Assembly: GCF_000397065.2 (NCBI RefSeq)
Contig: NZ_KE007306.1
Coordinates: 626,744 to 690,743, forward strand
Reading direction: 5' to 3'
DNA: 64,000 nucleotides
DNA from: Marinobacter lipolyticus SM19
GTDB taxonomy: Bacteria; Pseudomonadota; Gammaproteobacteria; Pseudomonadales; Oleiphilaceae
Shown here: positions 36,932-45,355 of the stretch, one piece after another
Layout of the letters: the number at the start of each line of letters is the position of its first letter
Position numbering within the stretch: the stretch's first letter is position 1
The notes under the pieces: generated by a model
The model's database searches: none
The model's input: only the letters and a program-made list of their open reading frames with translations
What the model was told of the DNA's origin: nothing
Made by a program: the position numbers and the translations under genes

Positions 36932-37696
36932 TTGGCTGAGATTTGTGCTTTCTGTCAGTCTAGCACCGGAAACTGCTGGAACTCAGGTCTGCGCTGGCAG
37001 CTGGCCCCCGGCCGCCGTTTCCCGCAGGGTAAACGCTACACGCTGCTGCGCCCGGATGGCCACTTGCTGATGAACCCGCCGACAGAGCCGCAGCTGAGCT
37101 GGCTGGGGCATGCGTCTTTCCTGTTCCAGTACCGGGGCCTGAACGTGCTGACCGACCCGGTGCTGTCGGAGCGTGCCAGCCCCTTCCAATTGGTCGGGCC
37201 GAAGCGGTTCACGCCACCCGCCCTGACGGTGGCGGATATGCCGCCGATCCACCAGGTACTGATTTCCCACAATCACTACGACCACCTCGACGAAGCAACG
37301 GTGCGCCAGTTACATCGGCGTTTTGGGGCCAGCCTGTGCTTCTGTATTCCCATGGGCCTGCGACGTTGGTTTGAAAAGCGTGGCATCCACAATCTGGTGG
37401 AACTGGACTGGTGGCAATCGAAGCCCATGGCTGCCGGAAACGAAGTGTTCTGCCTGCCGGCCCAGCACTTCAGTGGACGAACCGCCACCGACACCAACAC
37501 CTCGCTGTGGTGTAGCTGGCTTCTGGAAATGGATGGCTTTCGGTTCTATTTCGGCGGTGATACCGGCTATGGTCGGGTCTTTCGGGACATTGGCAAGCTG
37601 TTTGCGCCCATTGATCTGGCGCTAGAGAGGCAAGGCATAAGTGAAGCGGCCTTCCGGGTAATGCAACACGGGGAAGTGTGGTTGCTCCCAGATTAG
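36932..37696 (+). pseudogene. Truncated NAPE-PLD-like metallo-beta-lactamase-fold enzyme
   Basis: Reads as a 254-residue frame. Residues about 55-228 match the UlaG/NAPE-PLD-like group: WLGHASFLFQYRG, NVLTDPVLSERASPF, ISHNHYDHLD (HxHxDH), PAQHFSGR and GGDTGYG. After APIDLAL (around position 37620) the expected IGAYxPRWFM...HMNP segment and about 100 residues are missing and replaced by unrelated ERQGISEAA... tail. The N-terminal 50 residues are also atypical. Because the final zinc ligands and substrate loop are lost it is probably inactive. Confidence 0.7.
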
Positions 37697-37733
37697 AGAC
37701 GCGTGTAAAAAGCATATGCTTCCCATAGCCACA

Positions 37734-37753
37734 TGTTATCTTATATGATAACA
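37734..37753. promoter_or_regulatory. Palindromic operator of toxin/antitoxin locus
   Basis: TGTTATC and GATAACA mirror each other across six bases (TTATAT), 21 bases before the toxin start. Position and symmetry suit autoregulation by the Xre-type antitoxin of the operon. The AT-rich centre may overlap the -10 element. Confidence 0.6.
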
Positions 37754-37774
37754 AGCAAAGTAAAAGGAGCCCCC

Positions 37775-38006
37775 ATGGATTGGGATATAGAATTCTACGG
37801 GAAGGTAGAAGAAGAACTGGCCAGGATGCCGCCCAAGATTCAGGCGAGAATGATTCGGCTGATGGAATTGATGGAGAAGCATCTTCTGCTACATGCAGGG
37901 CAAGCAAATTATCATTCTGCATGCGTTTATAAAGAAGGATCAGAAAATACCGAAGAAAGACCTGGAGCTCGCGAAAGAGCGGTTGAAGGAGGTCAAAAAA
38001 TCATGA
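37775..38006 (+). pseudogene. Toxin gene of RelE/HigB-like (Gp49-like) type with middle deleted
   Basis: The N terminus is intact for 35 codons (MDWDIEFYGKVEEELAR..., ending ELMEK at about 37880) with AAGGAG upstream. From 37881 another frame reads IFCYMQGKQIIILHAFIKKD and on to ...LKEVKKS, the normal C terminus of the family, with its stop overlapping the antitoxin start (ATGA). The two pieces are out of frame and about 35-40 middle codons are missing, so no functional toxin can be made. Confidence 0.85.
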
Positions 38007-38293
38007 GTTTCAAACAGTTTAAGCAGAAGGCACTGAAAAATCCCGAGGTTCGTCAGGAATACGATGCCCTCGAGGAAGAATTCAGCCTGATTGACCAGCT
38101 GATTTCCATGAGGACACAAGCAGGCCTCACCCAGGAAGACGTTGCAAAGAAACTCGGAACGAACAAAAGCAACATTTCCAGGCTTGAGCGTGGCCGCAGC
38201 AATCCAAGCTGGGAAACGCTCAACAAATATGCCGCAGCCTGCGGTTTTCGGGTAAAGCTGGAAGCGGTGGAAGACGACCGGACTTCAGCCTGA
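38003..38293 (+). CDS. Xre-type antitoxin of the broken toxin locus
   Basis: 96 residues with a helix-turn-helix (TQAGLTQEDVAKKLGTNKSN... followed by RLERGRSNPSW, about residues 42-78) and an N-terminal helical toxin-binding part (MSFKQFKQKALKNPEVR). The start overlaps the toxin's stop by four bases. It is intact although its toxin is not, so it may remain as a solitary regulator of the palindrome at 37734-37753 or as an anti-addiction protein. Confidence 0.88.
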   Translation: MSFKQFKQKALKNPEVRQEYDALEEEFSLIDQLISMRTQAGLTQEDVAKKLGTNKSNISRLERGRSNPSWETLNKYAAACGFRVKLEAVEDDRTSA

Positions 38294-38419
38294 TAGCCGA
38301 GAAAACAATTGACACCCGGTAACGCCGGCTTCTTGCAGTGTCAGCCGGGAAAATTTTCAGAGAATAGATTAAGAGAAATTAAACCTATCCCGGTTTTCGG
38401 AAACGGCGGGCCGAATTAA

Positions 38420-38875
38420 TCAAACCGGCAGTTCGATGATTTCACCCGACACACCGTCTTCGTTCACCTCCAGCCGCCCTACCGTAATCGGCAGAGTAAA
38501 CCGCCGGGGCCCGGCGCCACCAGGATTGAAGTAAAGCACGTCACCGACCCACTCGTTACGGGGTTTGTGGGAATGGCCGGCGATCACCACGCGATAACGG
38601 CCTTGCGGATCGATGTCGAGGGTTTTGACGTCGTGGAGCATGTAGAAAGCGTGGCCGAGGAATTCCAGATCCTGAACATCGGGAAGATTCGCTGCACGGC
38701 CTGTTTTGTCGATATTGCCGCGAATCGCAACCACGGGCGCGATCGCCTCCAGCGCTTCCAGAACTTCGTCCCGCCCAACATCACCGGCGTGAAGGATCAA
38801 GTCCGAGCCTTTCAATGCCTCCAGGGCTTCCGGACGCATTTTGCTGTGGGTGTCAGCGATAACGCCGATTTGCAT
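38420..38875 (-). CDS. YfcE/MJ0936-type metallophosphodiesterase
   Basis: Calcineurin-like phosphoesterase of 151 residues. Dimetal ligands are in GVIADTHSKM (D, H), LILHAGDVG (D), AIRGNID (GN(H/D)) and VVIAGHSHKPR (H-x-H), with FNPGGAGPRR at the end. It cleaves phosphodiesters of unknown physiological substrate. A short remnant resembling its tail (LYFNPGSVRP) is found near 56200. It is separated by three bases from the Xre gene downstream in coordinate, on the same strand. Confidence 0.92.
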   Translation of the reverse strand: MQIGVIADTHSKMRPEALEALKGSDLILHAGDVGRDEVLEALEAIAPVVAIRGNIDKTGRAANLPDVQDLEFLGHAFYMLHDVKTLDIDPQGRYRVVIAGHSHKPRNEWVGDVLYFNPGGAGPRRFTLPITVGRLEVNEDGVSGEIIELPV

Positions 38876-38878
38876 GCT

Positions 38879-39661
38879 TTAGCCTCGCCAAAAAGCCTTA
38901 CTGTACTCATCCATCGGAAAGAAATGCTCGATCCGCAAATTCTGAGCGGTGACATCCAGCGGCGTGCCGATGGTTGCGATGGTGGAAAAGATTCTGAGCT
39001 GCTGATCCCCCAGATTCAGGGTAAAAGGAATCGCCGGGTAGTCCAGGTGCTCCACCACGTGGCTTTTCCAGTTTTGCGGGACGCCGGGCAAAGTCAGGGC
39101 CTGTTCCAGCAATCGGTTGGGCTGATCCCGAAAGGGGCCTGCAAGATGCTCATGGTAAACACGTTGCAGCATGTGGCAGGCGATATTCTCCCAATCCCCC
39201 ACGAAGGGTTTCATGCCCTGGTCATCCAGCAGCGACAGCAGAAAGTTTGGCCGGGCCGGAAACTGAGCGCCCAGTTCCACCATTTTTACCATCAGCTCCT
39301 GCATGGCCTGGTTGGCCATCACCAGATAATATTCGTGGTCGAACACCACCGCCGGGTATGGCAGGTGCCCCTGCAACAGATGCTCAAGCGCCTCCTTGAT
39401 CATGGCCATGCCGGGCGCGTTCAAATCCTGATCGGAGTAGACCTGGCTGTAACCCGCCGCCGACAAGAGGCGGTTGGTTCCGGCGAGGTCCGCTTGCAGC
39501 ATCTGAGCTAAATGCAGAACCATGCCCTTACTGGGCTTGCTGCGGCCGGTTTCCAGGAAGCTGATGTGTTTTGACGACACCTCGCATTCAAGGGCGAAAT
39601 CCATCTGGCTCAGGCGCTTACCCTGCCGCATTTCTCTGAACAGCGTACCGAAGGCGCTCAT
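38879..39661 (-). CDS. Xre-family regulator with MmyB-like ligand domain
   Basis: Regulator of 260 residues from the ATG at 39661 (AGGA seven bases upstream; an ATG at 39694 is upstream without a ribosome site). Helix-turn-helix near residues 5-65 (LSQMDFALECEVSSKHISFLETGRS), followed by a ligand-binding domain of the MmyB/MLTR type (PAVVFDHEYYLVMANQAM; PAIPFTLNLGDQ). It is divergent from a four-helix membrane protein, and a perfect palindrome at 39721-39737 lies between them. Confidence 0.9.
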   Translation of the reverse strand: MSAFGTLFREMRQGKRLSQMDFALECEVSSKHISFLETGRSKPSKGMVLHLAQMLQADLAGTNRLLSAAGYSQVYSDQDLNAPGMAMIKEALEHLLQGHLPYPAVVFDHEYYLVMANQAMQELMVKMVELGAQFPARPNFLLSLLDDQGMKPFVGDWENIACHMLQRVYHEHLAGPFRDQPNRLLEQALTLPGVPQNWKSHVVEHLDYPAIPFTLNLGDQQLRIFSTIATIGTPLDVTAQNLRIEHFFPMDEYSKAFWRG

Positions 39662-39720
39662 TGGGTTTCCTGTCAATTCCGAGTGTTCAGCCATTATCGT
39701 AGCCGAGGGTCGGCTGCACC

Positions 39721-39737
39721 ATTACCTCACAGGTAAT
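39721..39737. promoter_or_regulatory. Palindromic operator between Xre gene and membrane protein
   Basis: ATTACCT and AGGTAAT pair around CAC. It is centred between divergent genes and is probably the binding site of the Xre/MmyB-like regulator controlling both (inference). Confidence 0.6.
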
Positions 39738-39811
39738 TGAGCTTATCACCACTCGGGTAGAAGCTTTGTAGCGTAGTCAAACACATTGCGAAACCCGATT
39801 GAGGTGATCCC

Positions 39812-40219
39812 ATGAAAAACCTGGTCCGTCGATTCAGCGTGAAGCAAATCATCCTGAGCGATGTCTTCCTCTCCACGCCCCTGGCCTTGGCTCTCATCCT
39901 GGCCGCTGGGCCGATTGCCCAGTGGTCGGGCGGCCCCGGCGCAACCTTCTACATGGTCGCCGGCATTGTGATGCTGCTTTGGTGTGTGGATATGGTCGCC
40001 ATGGCCATCAATGAACGTTGGCAGGAGAAGTACTTGAACGTGATGATTGCTGCCGATGTGACCTGGGCCCTGCTGGCCCTTGCCCTGATGGTATGGTTTG
40101 CGGCGAGCCTGCAGCCCCTGGGCTGGGTGCTGTTCGCCCTGAACGTACTGGTTCCGCTGGATATGGCCTGGATGAAACGAGTTGCTGGCAGCAAGGCTTT
40201 TGCGCCTGAGTTCAGCTAA
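39812..40219 (+). CDS. Four-helix membrane protein of unknown function
   Basis: 135 residues with four hydrophobic stretches (about 22-38, 48-66, 77-96 and 103-122). Starts MKNLVRRFSVKQIIL. No conserved motif known to me. The divergent Xre/MmyB-like regulator and the intervening palindrome suggest that it is the main target of that regulator. Ends with a 9-base-stem hairpin at 40232-40260. Confidence 0.7.
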   Translation: MKNLVRRFSVKQIILSDVFLSTPLALALILAAGPIAQWSGGPGATFYMVAGIVMLLWCVDMVAMAINERWQEKYLNVMIAADVTWALLALALMVWFAASLQPLGWVLFALNVLVPLDMAWMKRVAGSKAFAPEFS

Positions 40220-40231
40220 TCCCCACAACTC

Positions 40232-40260
40232 CGGGTAGCGGCAGCTCATGTCGCTACCCG
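40232..40260 (+). terminator. Hairpin after the four-helix membrane protein
   Basis: CGGGTAGCG and CGCTACCCG pair across 11 bases, 13 bases after the stop codon. No T-run follows; the repeat CTGTCCCGG begins seven bases later. Confidence 0.4.
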
Positions 40261-40262
40261 AC

Positions 40263-40279
40263 AGAACTGTCCCGGTTTT
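40263..40279 (+). repeat. CTGTCCCGG dispersed repeat, copy 1
   Basis: AGAACTGTCCCGGTTTT. Core shared with sites at 59614, 59663, 61142, 62517 and 63137. Lies in the intergenic space between the membrane protein and higA. See findings. Confidence 0.6.
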
Positions 40280-40331
40280 TTCCCGCTAAATTTACAGAGA
40301 AGCGGGCCCCCTGATTCTGATGTGTGGTAAT

Positions 40332-40748
40332 TCAGAAAAACAGCGCCGGAGAAAGGCCAAACCGCTTGCAGAGGGCTTCAATATGTTTGCGGGACAGTTT
40401 TTTACCATCAGCGCCGTTGAGAATCTTGCTCACGTTGCCCTTTGAACCCAGCTCTGGCAGATCAGCAACTCCAAGACCATGTTGAGCCATCAGGGTTTTA
40501 AGCACAGCAATACCCCGATCTGTTCCAGCAACCACCGCATTAAAATCGGAGAACTCTTCAGCGTGGTCCTCCCAGCGCTCAATGCTGACGGCCAGAATCT
40601 CAATTAGCGGTTTATTGGAGTCATAGTCGTCTACCAACTGATCCATTAACTCCAGCGCTTGCTCATAGTCATCTGGCGTCTCTATATGAGCCAGGAAAGG
40701 CAATTGGGCCAACGCATCTCTGATTTGGACAACAGCAGGCGATACCAT
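40332..40748 (-). CDS. higA: HigA antitoxin
   Basis: 138 residues with the E. coli HigA pattern: N-terminal helical part, then a helix-turn-helix (VADLPELGSKGNVSKILNG, about residues 95-114) and LSRKHIEALCKRFGLSP at the C terminus. It follows higB by five bases on the same strand (toxin first, as in higBA). It should bind and inhibit HigB and repress the operon. Confidence 0.9.
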   Translation of the reverse strand: MVSPAVVQIRDALAQLPFLAHIETPDDYEQALELMDQLVDDYDSNKPLIEILAVSIERWEDHAEEFSDFNAVVAGTDRGIAVLKTLMAQHGLGVADLPELGSKGNVSKILNGADGKKLSRKHIEALCKRFGLSPALFF

Positions 40749-40753
40749 AGGCC

Positions 40754-41065
40754 TTACTCCCGATTGCGACGGTATTTCTCAGTCAGCCGATCATACTCGG
40801 CATGGCTGCAAATATGTTTCACGTACATGCGATTGTCACGAAATTCGATGAAGGCGATCAGCCGCAAGTTGTTTCCGCCAATGTCGATAACCCACCATTT
40901 GTCTCTGTACTTGAAGTTGTCCAGGGACGGAAATACCCGGCGAAGTTCTTCCGGCGTATCGAACTGTTCATTCCGCAACGTTATATAAGTATTGACCAAT
41001 GCCTCTCTGTCGTTGGGAAACTTTTTGGCTGCATCGTTGAACGGCTTCCTTGAAATTACGTGCAC
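40754..41065 (-). CDS. higB: HigB mRNA-interferase toxin
   Basis: Ribosome-dependent RNase toxin of 103 residues. The GTG at 41065 is chosen: it gives MHVISRKPFNDAAKKFP, matching the E. coli HigB start, and has AAGGA upstream; an ATG at 41101 gives 12 extra residues. Conserved segments include VFPSLDNFKYRDKWWV and HAEYDRLTEKY. It is intact, in contrast to the broken toxin 3 kb away. Confidence 0.9.
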   Translation of the reverse strand: MHVISRKPFNDAAKKFPNDREALVNTYITLRNEQFDTPEELRRVFPSLDNFKYRDKWWVIDIGGNNLRLIAFIEFRDNRMYVKHICSHAEYDRLTEKYRRNRE

Positions 41066-41152
41066 CAAACATCCTTGTTTCTTTTTTGGAAACCATACCA
41101 CAGGGTTTCCAAAATGGAAACCACACTAACTACAGTCATCCTCGTCGGCAGT

Positions 41153-41383
41153 TCAATGACTTAACCTACACACGGTCTTCGCGCATCCACCGCCCCCAAC
41201 AGTCTTCCAATGATGCACAATACTCTTCGACGACATCCCCAATGCTCGCTTCAGCTTCGCACCATCGTCCAGTGACATGCCCTTGCGGGCCAAACTCCCC
41301 AGAGTAAAATCCAGCTTCTTGAAAAGTGCCCGCCGTTTCTCGAAAAACTCCGGATGGTTGAGATGACCATGCTTCGAGTCCGG
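41153..41383 (-). pseudogene. Decayed tail in frame after a PAAR gene
   Basis: Starting directly after the PAAR stop codon, and in the same frame, 76 codons read PDSKHGHLNHPEFFEK and continue through LARKGMSLDDGAKLKRAL to a stop at 41153. This looks like the tail of a longer open frame or the end of a type VI effector domain exposed by deletion. No start or ribosome site of its own was found. Confidence 0.5.
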
Positions 41384-41680
41384 TTAGTGGGTATCACCAA
41401 TCACAACGCTGCCACTGCCGACGGTGACACCACCGCAGGAAATCGCTCCACCGGTCACGGCAGCGGGAATACCATTGATCAACACAGTTGAAGATCCGGC
41501 TGCTATGGCGCGCGGATGGGGAGGATGCTTGGGTTTGGAGTGTGGCGCGAGAGGATCGCCAACGCGGGCAACGGGCTTGCCATCAATCAGTACATCCGGG
41601 GAGCCGGCAATCACCGGCGTGGGCGGGAACCCCTGGTGATCAGTTCCCAAATCACCCAACAGCACAACCTTCTTGCTCAT
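41384..41680 (-). CDS. Orphan PAAR-domain protein
   Basis: 98-residue PAAR repeat protein (MSKKVVLLGDLGTDHQGFPP ... VLIDGKPVARVGD ... VLINGIPAAVTGG ... VVIGDTH). PAAR proteins sharpen the VgrG spike of type VI secretion and carry effectors. No other type VI gene occurs in the window, so it would have to work with a system encoded elsewhere or be a relic. Short remnants lie on both sides (41153-41383; 41835-41909). Confidence 0.9.
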   Translation of the reverse strand: MSKKVVLLGDLGTDHQGFPPTPVIAGSPDVLIDGKPVARVGDPLAPHSKPKHPPHPRAIAAGSSTVLINGIPAAVTGGAISCGGVTVGSGSVVIGDTH

Positions 41681-41834
41681 TCCTTTGCCCCTTCTGTCCT
41701 TGAAGAATCATCCGTATTGTCGAGGGGTACCGTCACTGGCACCGGACCCAATGATAAACAAAGCTGCCGTAATACCCAAGTTACATCCACACATGTGCCC
41801 CGCCATGCTTATACATTTACCCTGATAACTGGCA

Positions 41835-41909
41835 TTATTCCGACAGTTCCAAAAGCTCTCGCGTCTTAACCCCCGGTATTTTCGGCATGTTAGCTTCACT
41901 CGTCGCCAT
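41835..41909 (-). pseudogene. Short remnant upstream of the PAAR gene
   Basis: A 24-residue frame (MATSEANMPKIPGVKTRELL...) stops at 41835, and another frame ending TVPLDNTDDSSRTEGAKE runs into the PAAR start (TGA inside its ATG). They look like pieces of one frameshifted small gene of a PAAR operon. Tentative. Confidence 0.35.
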
Positions 41910-41924
41910 TGAGGTGATAGCCGC

Positions 41925-41936
41925 TGATATATACAA
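41925..41936. promoter_or_regulatory. HutC-like box upstream of hutC
   Basis: TGATATATACAA, 37 bases before the hutC start; 10 of 12 bases match the palindrome TTGTATATACAA. Probably the autoregulatory site of HutC (inference). Confidence 0.5.
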
Positions 41937-41972
41937 TTCATTTATCTCAACATTATCGGATCGAGGGATCAG

Positions 41973-42683
41973 GTGAGCAACAAGCCGCGCTATCAACAGA
42001 TAAAGAGCTACATTCTCGACGGCATCGAGCAACAGAAATACACACCGGGCAGTCGCATCCCCACCGAGCACCAGCTTGCAGAGCAGTTCGGGGTCAGCCG
42101 CATGACCGTCAACAAGGCGATACGTGATCTGGTTCAGGAACATTTGCTGGTACGCTACCCCGGCCTGGGCACCTTTATTACCGATGCCAAGGCGGAATCG
42201 CCGCTGGCCGAAATCCGCAACATCGCCGAAGAAGTGCGTCAGCGCGGCCACGATTACAGTTGCCACGTCATGAAACTTGAAGAGACAGCAGCCAATGAGA
42301 CGGTGGCGATGCAGATGGGGATGCCGATCGGCACCAGGGTGTACCATTCTGTGATCGTACATCTGGAGAATAACCTGCCGATTCAACTGGAAGACCGCTT
42401 TGTGGCGGCGGCACTGGTGCCGGGATATATCGGTCAGGACTTCACACAAGCTACGCCCAATGAATACCTGTCAAAGAACTGCCCGATCTCCAGCATTGAA
42501 CATATCGTCGAAGCGGTCCTGCCCGATGCGCGGGTGCAGAAGCTGCTGGAGATCGACTCCAGCACCCCCTGTATTCAGGTGGGCCGGCGAACCTGGTCGG
42601 ATGGTCGCCTGATCAGTTTTGCCTGTCTCACACATCCGGGGCCACGTTACAAGTTGCGCTCCATTACCACACTAAACGTCTAA
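41973..42683 (+). CDS. hutC: Histidine utilisation repressor HutC
   Basis: GntR-family regulator of 236 residues: winged helix (PTEHQLAEQFGVSRMTVNKAIRDL, about 30-55) and UTRA ligand domain (about 85-235) that binds urocanate and releases DNA. GTG start with GAGGGA upstream. It is convergent with hutU and separated from it by a terminator. TGTATATACA-like boxes upstream of hutC, hutI and the second YjiH gene are its probable sites. Confidence 0.93.
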   Translation: MSNKPRYQQIKSYILDGIEQQKYTPGSRIPTEHQLAEQFGVSRMTVNKAIRDLVQEHLLVRYPGLGTFITDAKAESPLAEIRNIAEEVRQRGHDYSCHVMKLEETAANETVAMQMGMPIGTRVYHSVIVHLENNLPIQLEDRFVAAALVPGYIGQDFTQATPNEYLSKNCPISSIEHIVEAVLPDARVQKLLEIDSSTPCIQVGRRTWSDGRLISFACLTHPGPRYKLRSITTLNV

Positions 42684-42690
42684 ACAGTGA

Positions 42691-42718
42691 AAAAAGACGG
42701 AGCCCTCAACAGGCTCCG
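42691..42718 (-). terminator. Terminator of the hutIGU operon
   Basis: CGGAGCC and GGCTCCG form a seven-base stem with a seven-base loop; on the minus strand the hairpin is followed by TCTTTTTT. Positioned 14 bases after the hutU stop. A strong intrinsic terminator. Confidence 0.85.
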
Positions 42719-42731
42719 CCTCGACGTGAAT

Positions 42732-44402
42732 CTACCCCAGCATCGGCAAGTCGAGCCCTTGCTCTTCCGCACAGTTGATCGCGATCTCATAACCGGCATC
42801 GGCATGACGCATGACACCGGTACCCGGGTCGTTGCGGAGCACGCGGCCAAGGCGCTTCTCTGCAGCATCGGTACCGTCGGCGACGATGACAACGCCGGCG
42901 TGCTGGCTGAAGCCCATGCCCACGCCACCGCCGTGGTGCAGCGATACCCAAGTCGCGCCGCCGGCAGTGTTGAGCAGCGCGTTCAGCAGCGACCAGTCGG
43001 AGATGGCGTCTGAGCCGTCCTTCATCGCTTCGGTTTCACGGTTCGGACTGGTGACGGAACCGGAGTCCAGGTGGTCACGACCGATGACCACCGGCGCTTT
43101 CAGTTCGCCGTTACGGACCATGTCGTTGAACGCCTGCGCCAGTCGGACGCGGTCCTTCAGGCCGACCCAGCAGATACGCGCCGGCAGCCCCTGGAAGGCG
43201 ATACGTTCGCGCGCCATATCCAGCCAGTTGTGCAGGTGCGGATCATCCGGGATCAGCTCCTTGACCTTCTGGTCAGTCTTGTAGATATCCTCCGGATCGC
43301 CGGACAGCGCCACCCAGCGGAACGGTCCGATGCCTTCGCAGAACAGCGGACGGATGTACGCCGGTACGAAGCCCGGGAAGTCGAAGGCATTCTCGACGCC
43401 CTTCTCTTTAGCCATCTGGCGGATGTTGTTGCCATAGTCAGTGGTGGCGGAGCCGCGCTTCTGCAGCTCGAGCATGGCGCGGACCTGGATCGCCATGGAC
43501 TCCTTGGCGGCGTCGACGACGGTCGCCTCGTCTTTCTGACGCATCTCGGCGGCGTATTCCATCGTCCAGCCCTTCGGCAGATAGCCGTTCAACGGGTCGT
43601 GGGCGCTGGTCTGATCGGTGACGACGTCCGGCACGATGCCGCGCTCGACAATCTCTGGGAACACGTCGGCACAGTTGCCAAGCAGGCCGACGGAGATGGC
43701 TTCGCCGTTCGCCTTGGCGGTCTCGATCATGTCCAGTGCTTCGTTGAGGCTGTAGGCCTTCTTGTCGACGTAACGCGTACGCAGACGGAAGTCGATGCGG
43801 GTTTCATCGCACTCGACAGTGATGCAGCTGAAGCCTGCCATGGTGGCGGCCAGCGGCTGGGCGCCACCCATGCCACCAAGACCGCCGGTCAGTACCCAGC
43901 GTCCCTTGGCGTCGCCACCGAAGTGCTGTTTGGCCATCGCGGCGAAGGTTTCGTAGGTGCCCTGGACAATGCCCTGGGAACCGATGTAAACCCAAGAGCC
44001 GGCGGTCATCTGGCCGTACATCATCAAGCCTTTCTTATCCAACTCGTTAAAGTGCTCCCAGGTCGCCCAGTGCGGTACCAGGTTGGAGTTGGCGATCAGC
44101 ACGCGCGGCGCGTCCGGGTGAGTCTTGAAGACGCCGACCGGTTTGCCGGACTGGATCAGCAGGGATTCGTCGTCCTCGAGACGCTGCAGCACCTCAATGA
44201 TCTTGTCGTAGCAGGGCCAGTTGCGCGCCGCACGGCCGATGCCGCCGTACACCACAAGGTCTTCCGGGCGTTCGGCGACGTCCGGGTGCAAGTTGTTCAT
44301 CAGCATGCGCATCGCGGCTTCGGTGAGCCAGCTCTTGCAGGTTTTCTCGGAGCCGGTCGGCGCTTTGATGACTCGGCTGGGATCGTGACGAAGATCGGTC
44401 AT
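42732..44402 (-). CDS. hutU: Urocanate hydratase
   Basis: NAD-dependent urocanase (556 aa) converting urocanate to imidazolonepropionate. The NAD-binding region [11 protein letters not shown] (about residues 175-185) and other family segments are complete ([27 protein letters not shown] near the C terminus). It is the last gene of hutI-hutG-hutU; the gap to hutG is 11 bases. Length is normal. No hutH was found to feed it. Confidence 0.97.
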   Translation of the reverse strand: MTDLRHDPSRVIKAPTGSEKTCKSWLTEAAMRMLMNNLHPDVAERPEDLVVYGGIGRAARNWPCYDKIIEVLQRLEDDESLLIQSGKPVGVFKTHPDAPRVLIANSNLVPHWATWEHFNELDKKGLMMYGQMTAGSWVYIGSQGIVQGTYETFAAMAKQHFGGDAKGRWVLTGGLGGMGGAQPLAATMAGFSCITVECDETRIDFRLRTRYVDKKAYSLNEALDMIETAKANGEAISVGLLGNCADVFPEIVERGIVPDVVTDQTSAHDPLNGYLPKGWTMEYAAEMRQKDEATVVDAAKESMAIQVRAMLELQKRGSATTDYGNNIRQMAKEKGVENAFDFPGFVPAYIRPLFCEGIGPFRWVALSGDPEDIYKTDQKVKELIPDDPHLHNWLDMARERIAFQGLPARICWVGLKDRVRLAQAFNDMVRNGELKAPVVIGRDHLDSGSVTSPNRETEAMKDGSDAISDWSLLNALLNTAGGATWVSLHHGGGVGMGFSQHAGVVIVADGTDAAEKRLGRVLRNDPGTGVMRHADAGYEIAINCAEEQGLDLPMLG

Positions 44403-44413
44403 TGTTATTAGCC

Positions 44414-45355
44414 TCAGTTGACGATGGTATTGAACAGACGCGCCGCGACGCGAGCGGTCCAGGAGTCGATATCGTAGGTCGGGTTGTATTCCGCGATATC
44501 GGCAAGTTTCAGTTTTCCGGTCCGCCGGATCGCGTCGATCAGCGGCTCGAGGATGTCCAGACCCACGCCTCGCGGCGCCGGCGCACTGACGCCGGGCGCC
44601 ACGCCCGCCGGCAGTACGTCCAGGTCGATGGTCAGGTACAGCAGGTCGCAGTCCGCCATGAAGCGCTCGAGCTGCTGCAGGGTCTCGCCCAATCGGTCAA
44701 TCCCCATGTCCTTGTCCCTTCGGTAGCTCACCGCCAAGTCGTCGGCGCGGCGGAACAGCGCCGCGGTGTTCGAGACTTCGCTCACGCCCAGGCAGCAGTA
44801 GCGGAAATCCCATCCCCTCTCCTGACAGCCTTGGGCGATCTGGTAGAAGGGCGTACCGCTGCTGCGGCCGTTGCTATCCAGGCGCAGGTCAAAATGGGCG
44901 TCGAAGTTGATGATGCCGACGCGCGGCGCGCAGCTCTGGGCGTCTAGCTGCTGCGCCAGGCCCAGCCAGCTGCCGTAAGCGACTTCGTGGCCGCCGCCGA
45001 GAATCACCGGAAAGTGGCCGGCGTCGAGACAGTCCGTGACCCGGTCCGCCAAAGCCTGCTGCGCTTGCTCCAGGGCTTCGCCGTCGCAGACCACGTTACC
45101 GGCGTCCCAGGCCGGCCGTTGCGGCGCCCAGGGCAGGTTCGCCAACGCGCGGCGGATGACGTCCGGTGCCTGGCGGGCACCAACGCGCCCCTTGTTGCGG
45201 CGCACCCCCTCATCAGAGCAGAAGCCGACCAGCGCAACGCCCTCCGCGCCCTCGGAAAGCGGCTTGATCACCTGGTGCAGCCGGGTCGCCAGCGCCGCCT
45301 CTTCCTCGGCGTCTACACGGCCTGCCCAAATGCCAGCAAAGTCGAAATCAGACAT
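44414..45355 (-). CDS. hutG: Formimidoylglutamase
   Basis: Ureohydrolase (arginase fold) of 313 residues that splits formiminoglutamate to glutamate and formamide. Mn-binding motifs are visible: [18 protein letters not shown] and LTIDLDVLP. The ATG at 45355 is chosen over an ATG at 45484 because it overlaps the hutI stop by eight bases and gives the family's usual N terminus. The operon thus uses the four-step formamide route. Confidence 0.93.
   Translation of the reverse strand: MSDFDFAGIWAGRVDAEEEAALATRLHQVIKPLSEGAEGVALVGFCSDEGVRRNKGRVGARQAPDVIRRALANLPWAPQRPAWDAGNVVCDGEALEQAQQALADRVTDCLDAGHFPVILGGGHEVAYGSWLGLAQQLDAQSCAPRVGIINFDAHFDLRLDSNGRSSGTPFYQIAQGCQERGWDFRYCCLGVSEVSNTAALFRRADDLAVSYRRDKDMGIDRLGETLQQLERFMADCDLLYLTIDLDVLPAGVAPGVSAPAPRGVGLDILEPLIDAIRRTGKLKLADIAEYNPTYDIDSWTARVAARLFNTIVN

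Noticed and set aside
43071..44411. 446-residue plus-strand frame opposite hutU
   Set aside because: Antisense shadow of a complete urocanase gene in high-GC DNA.
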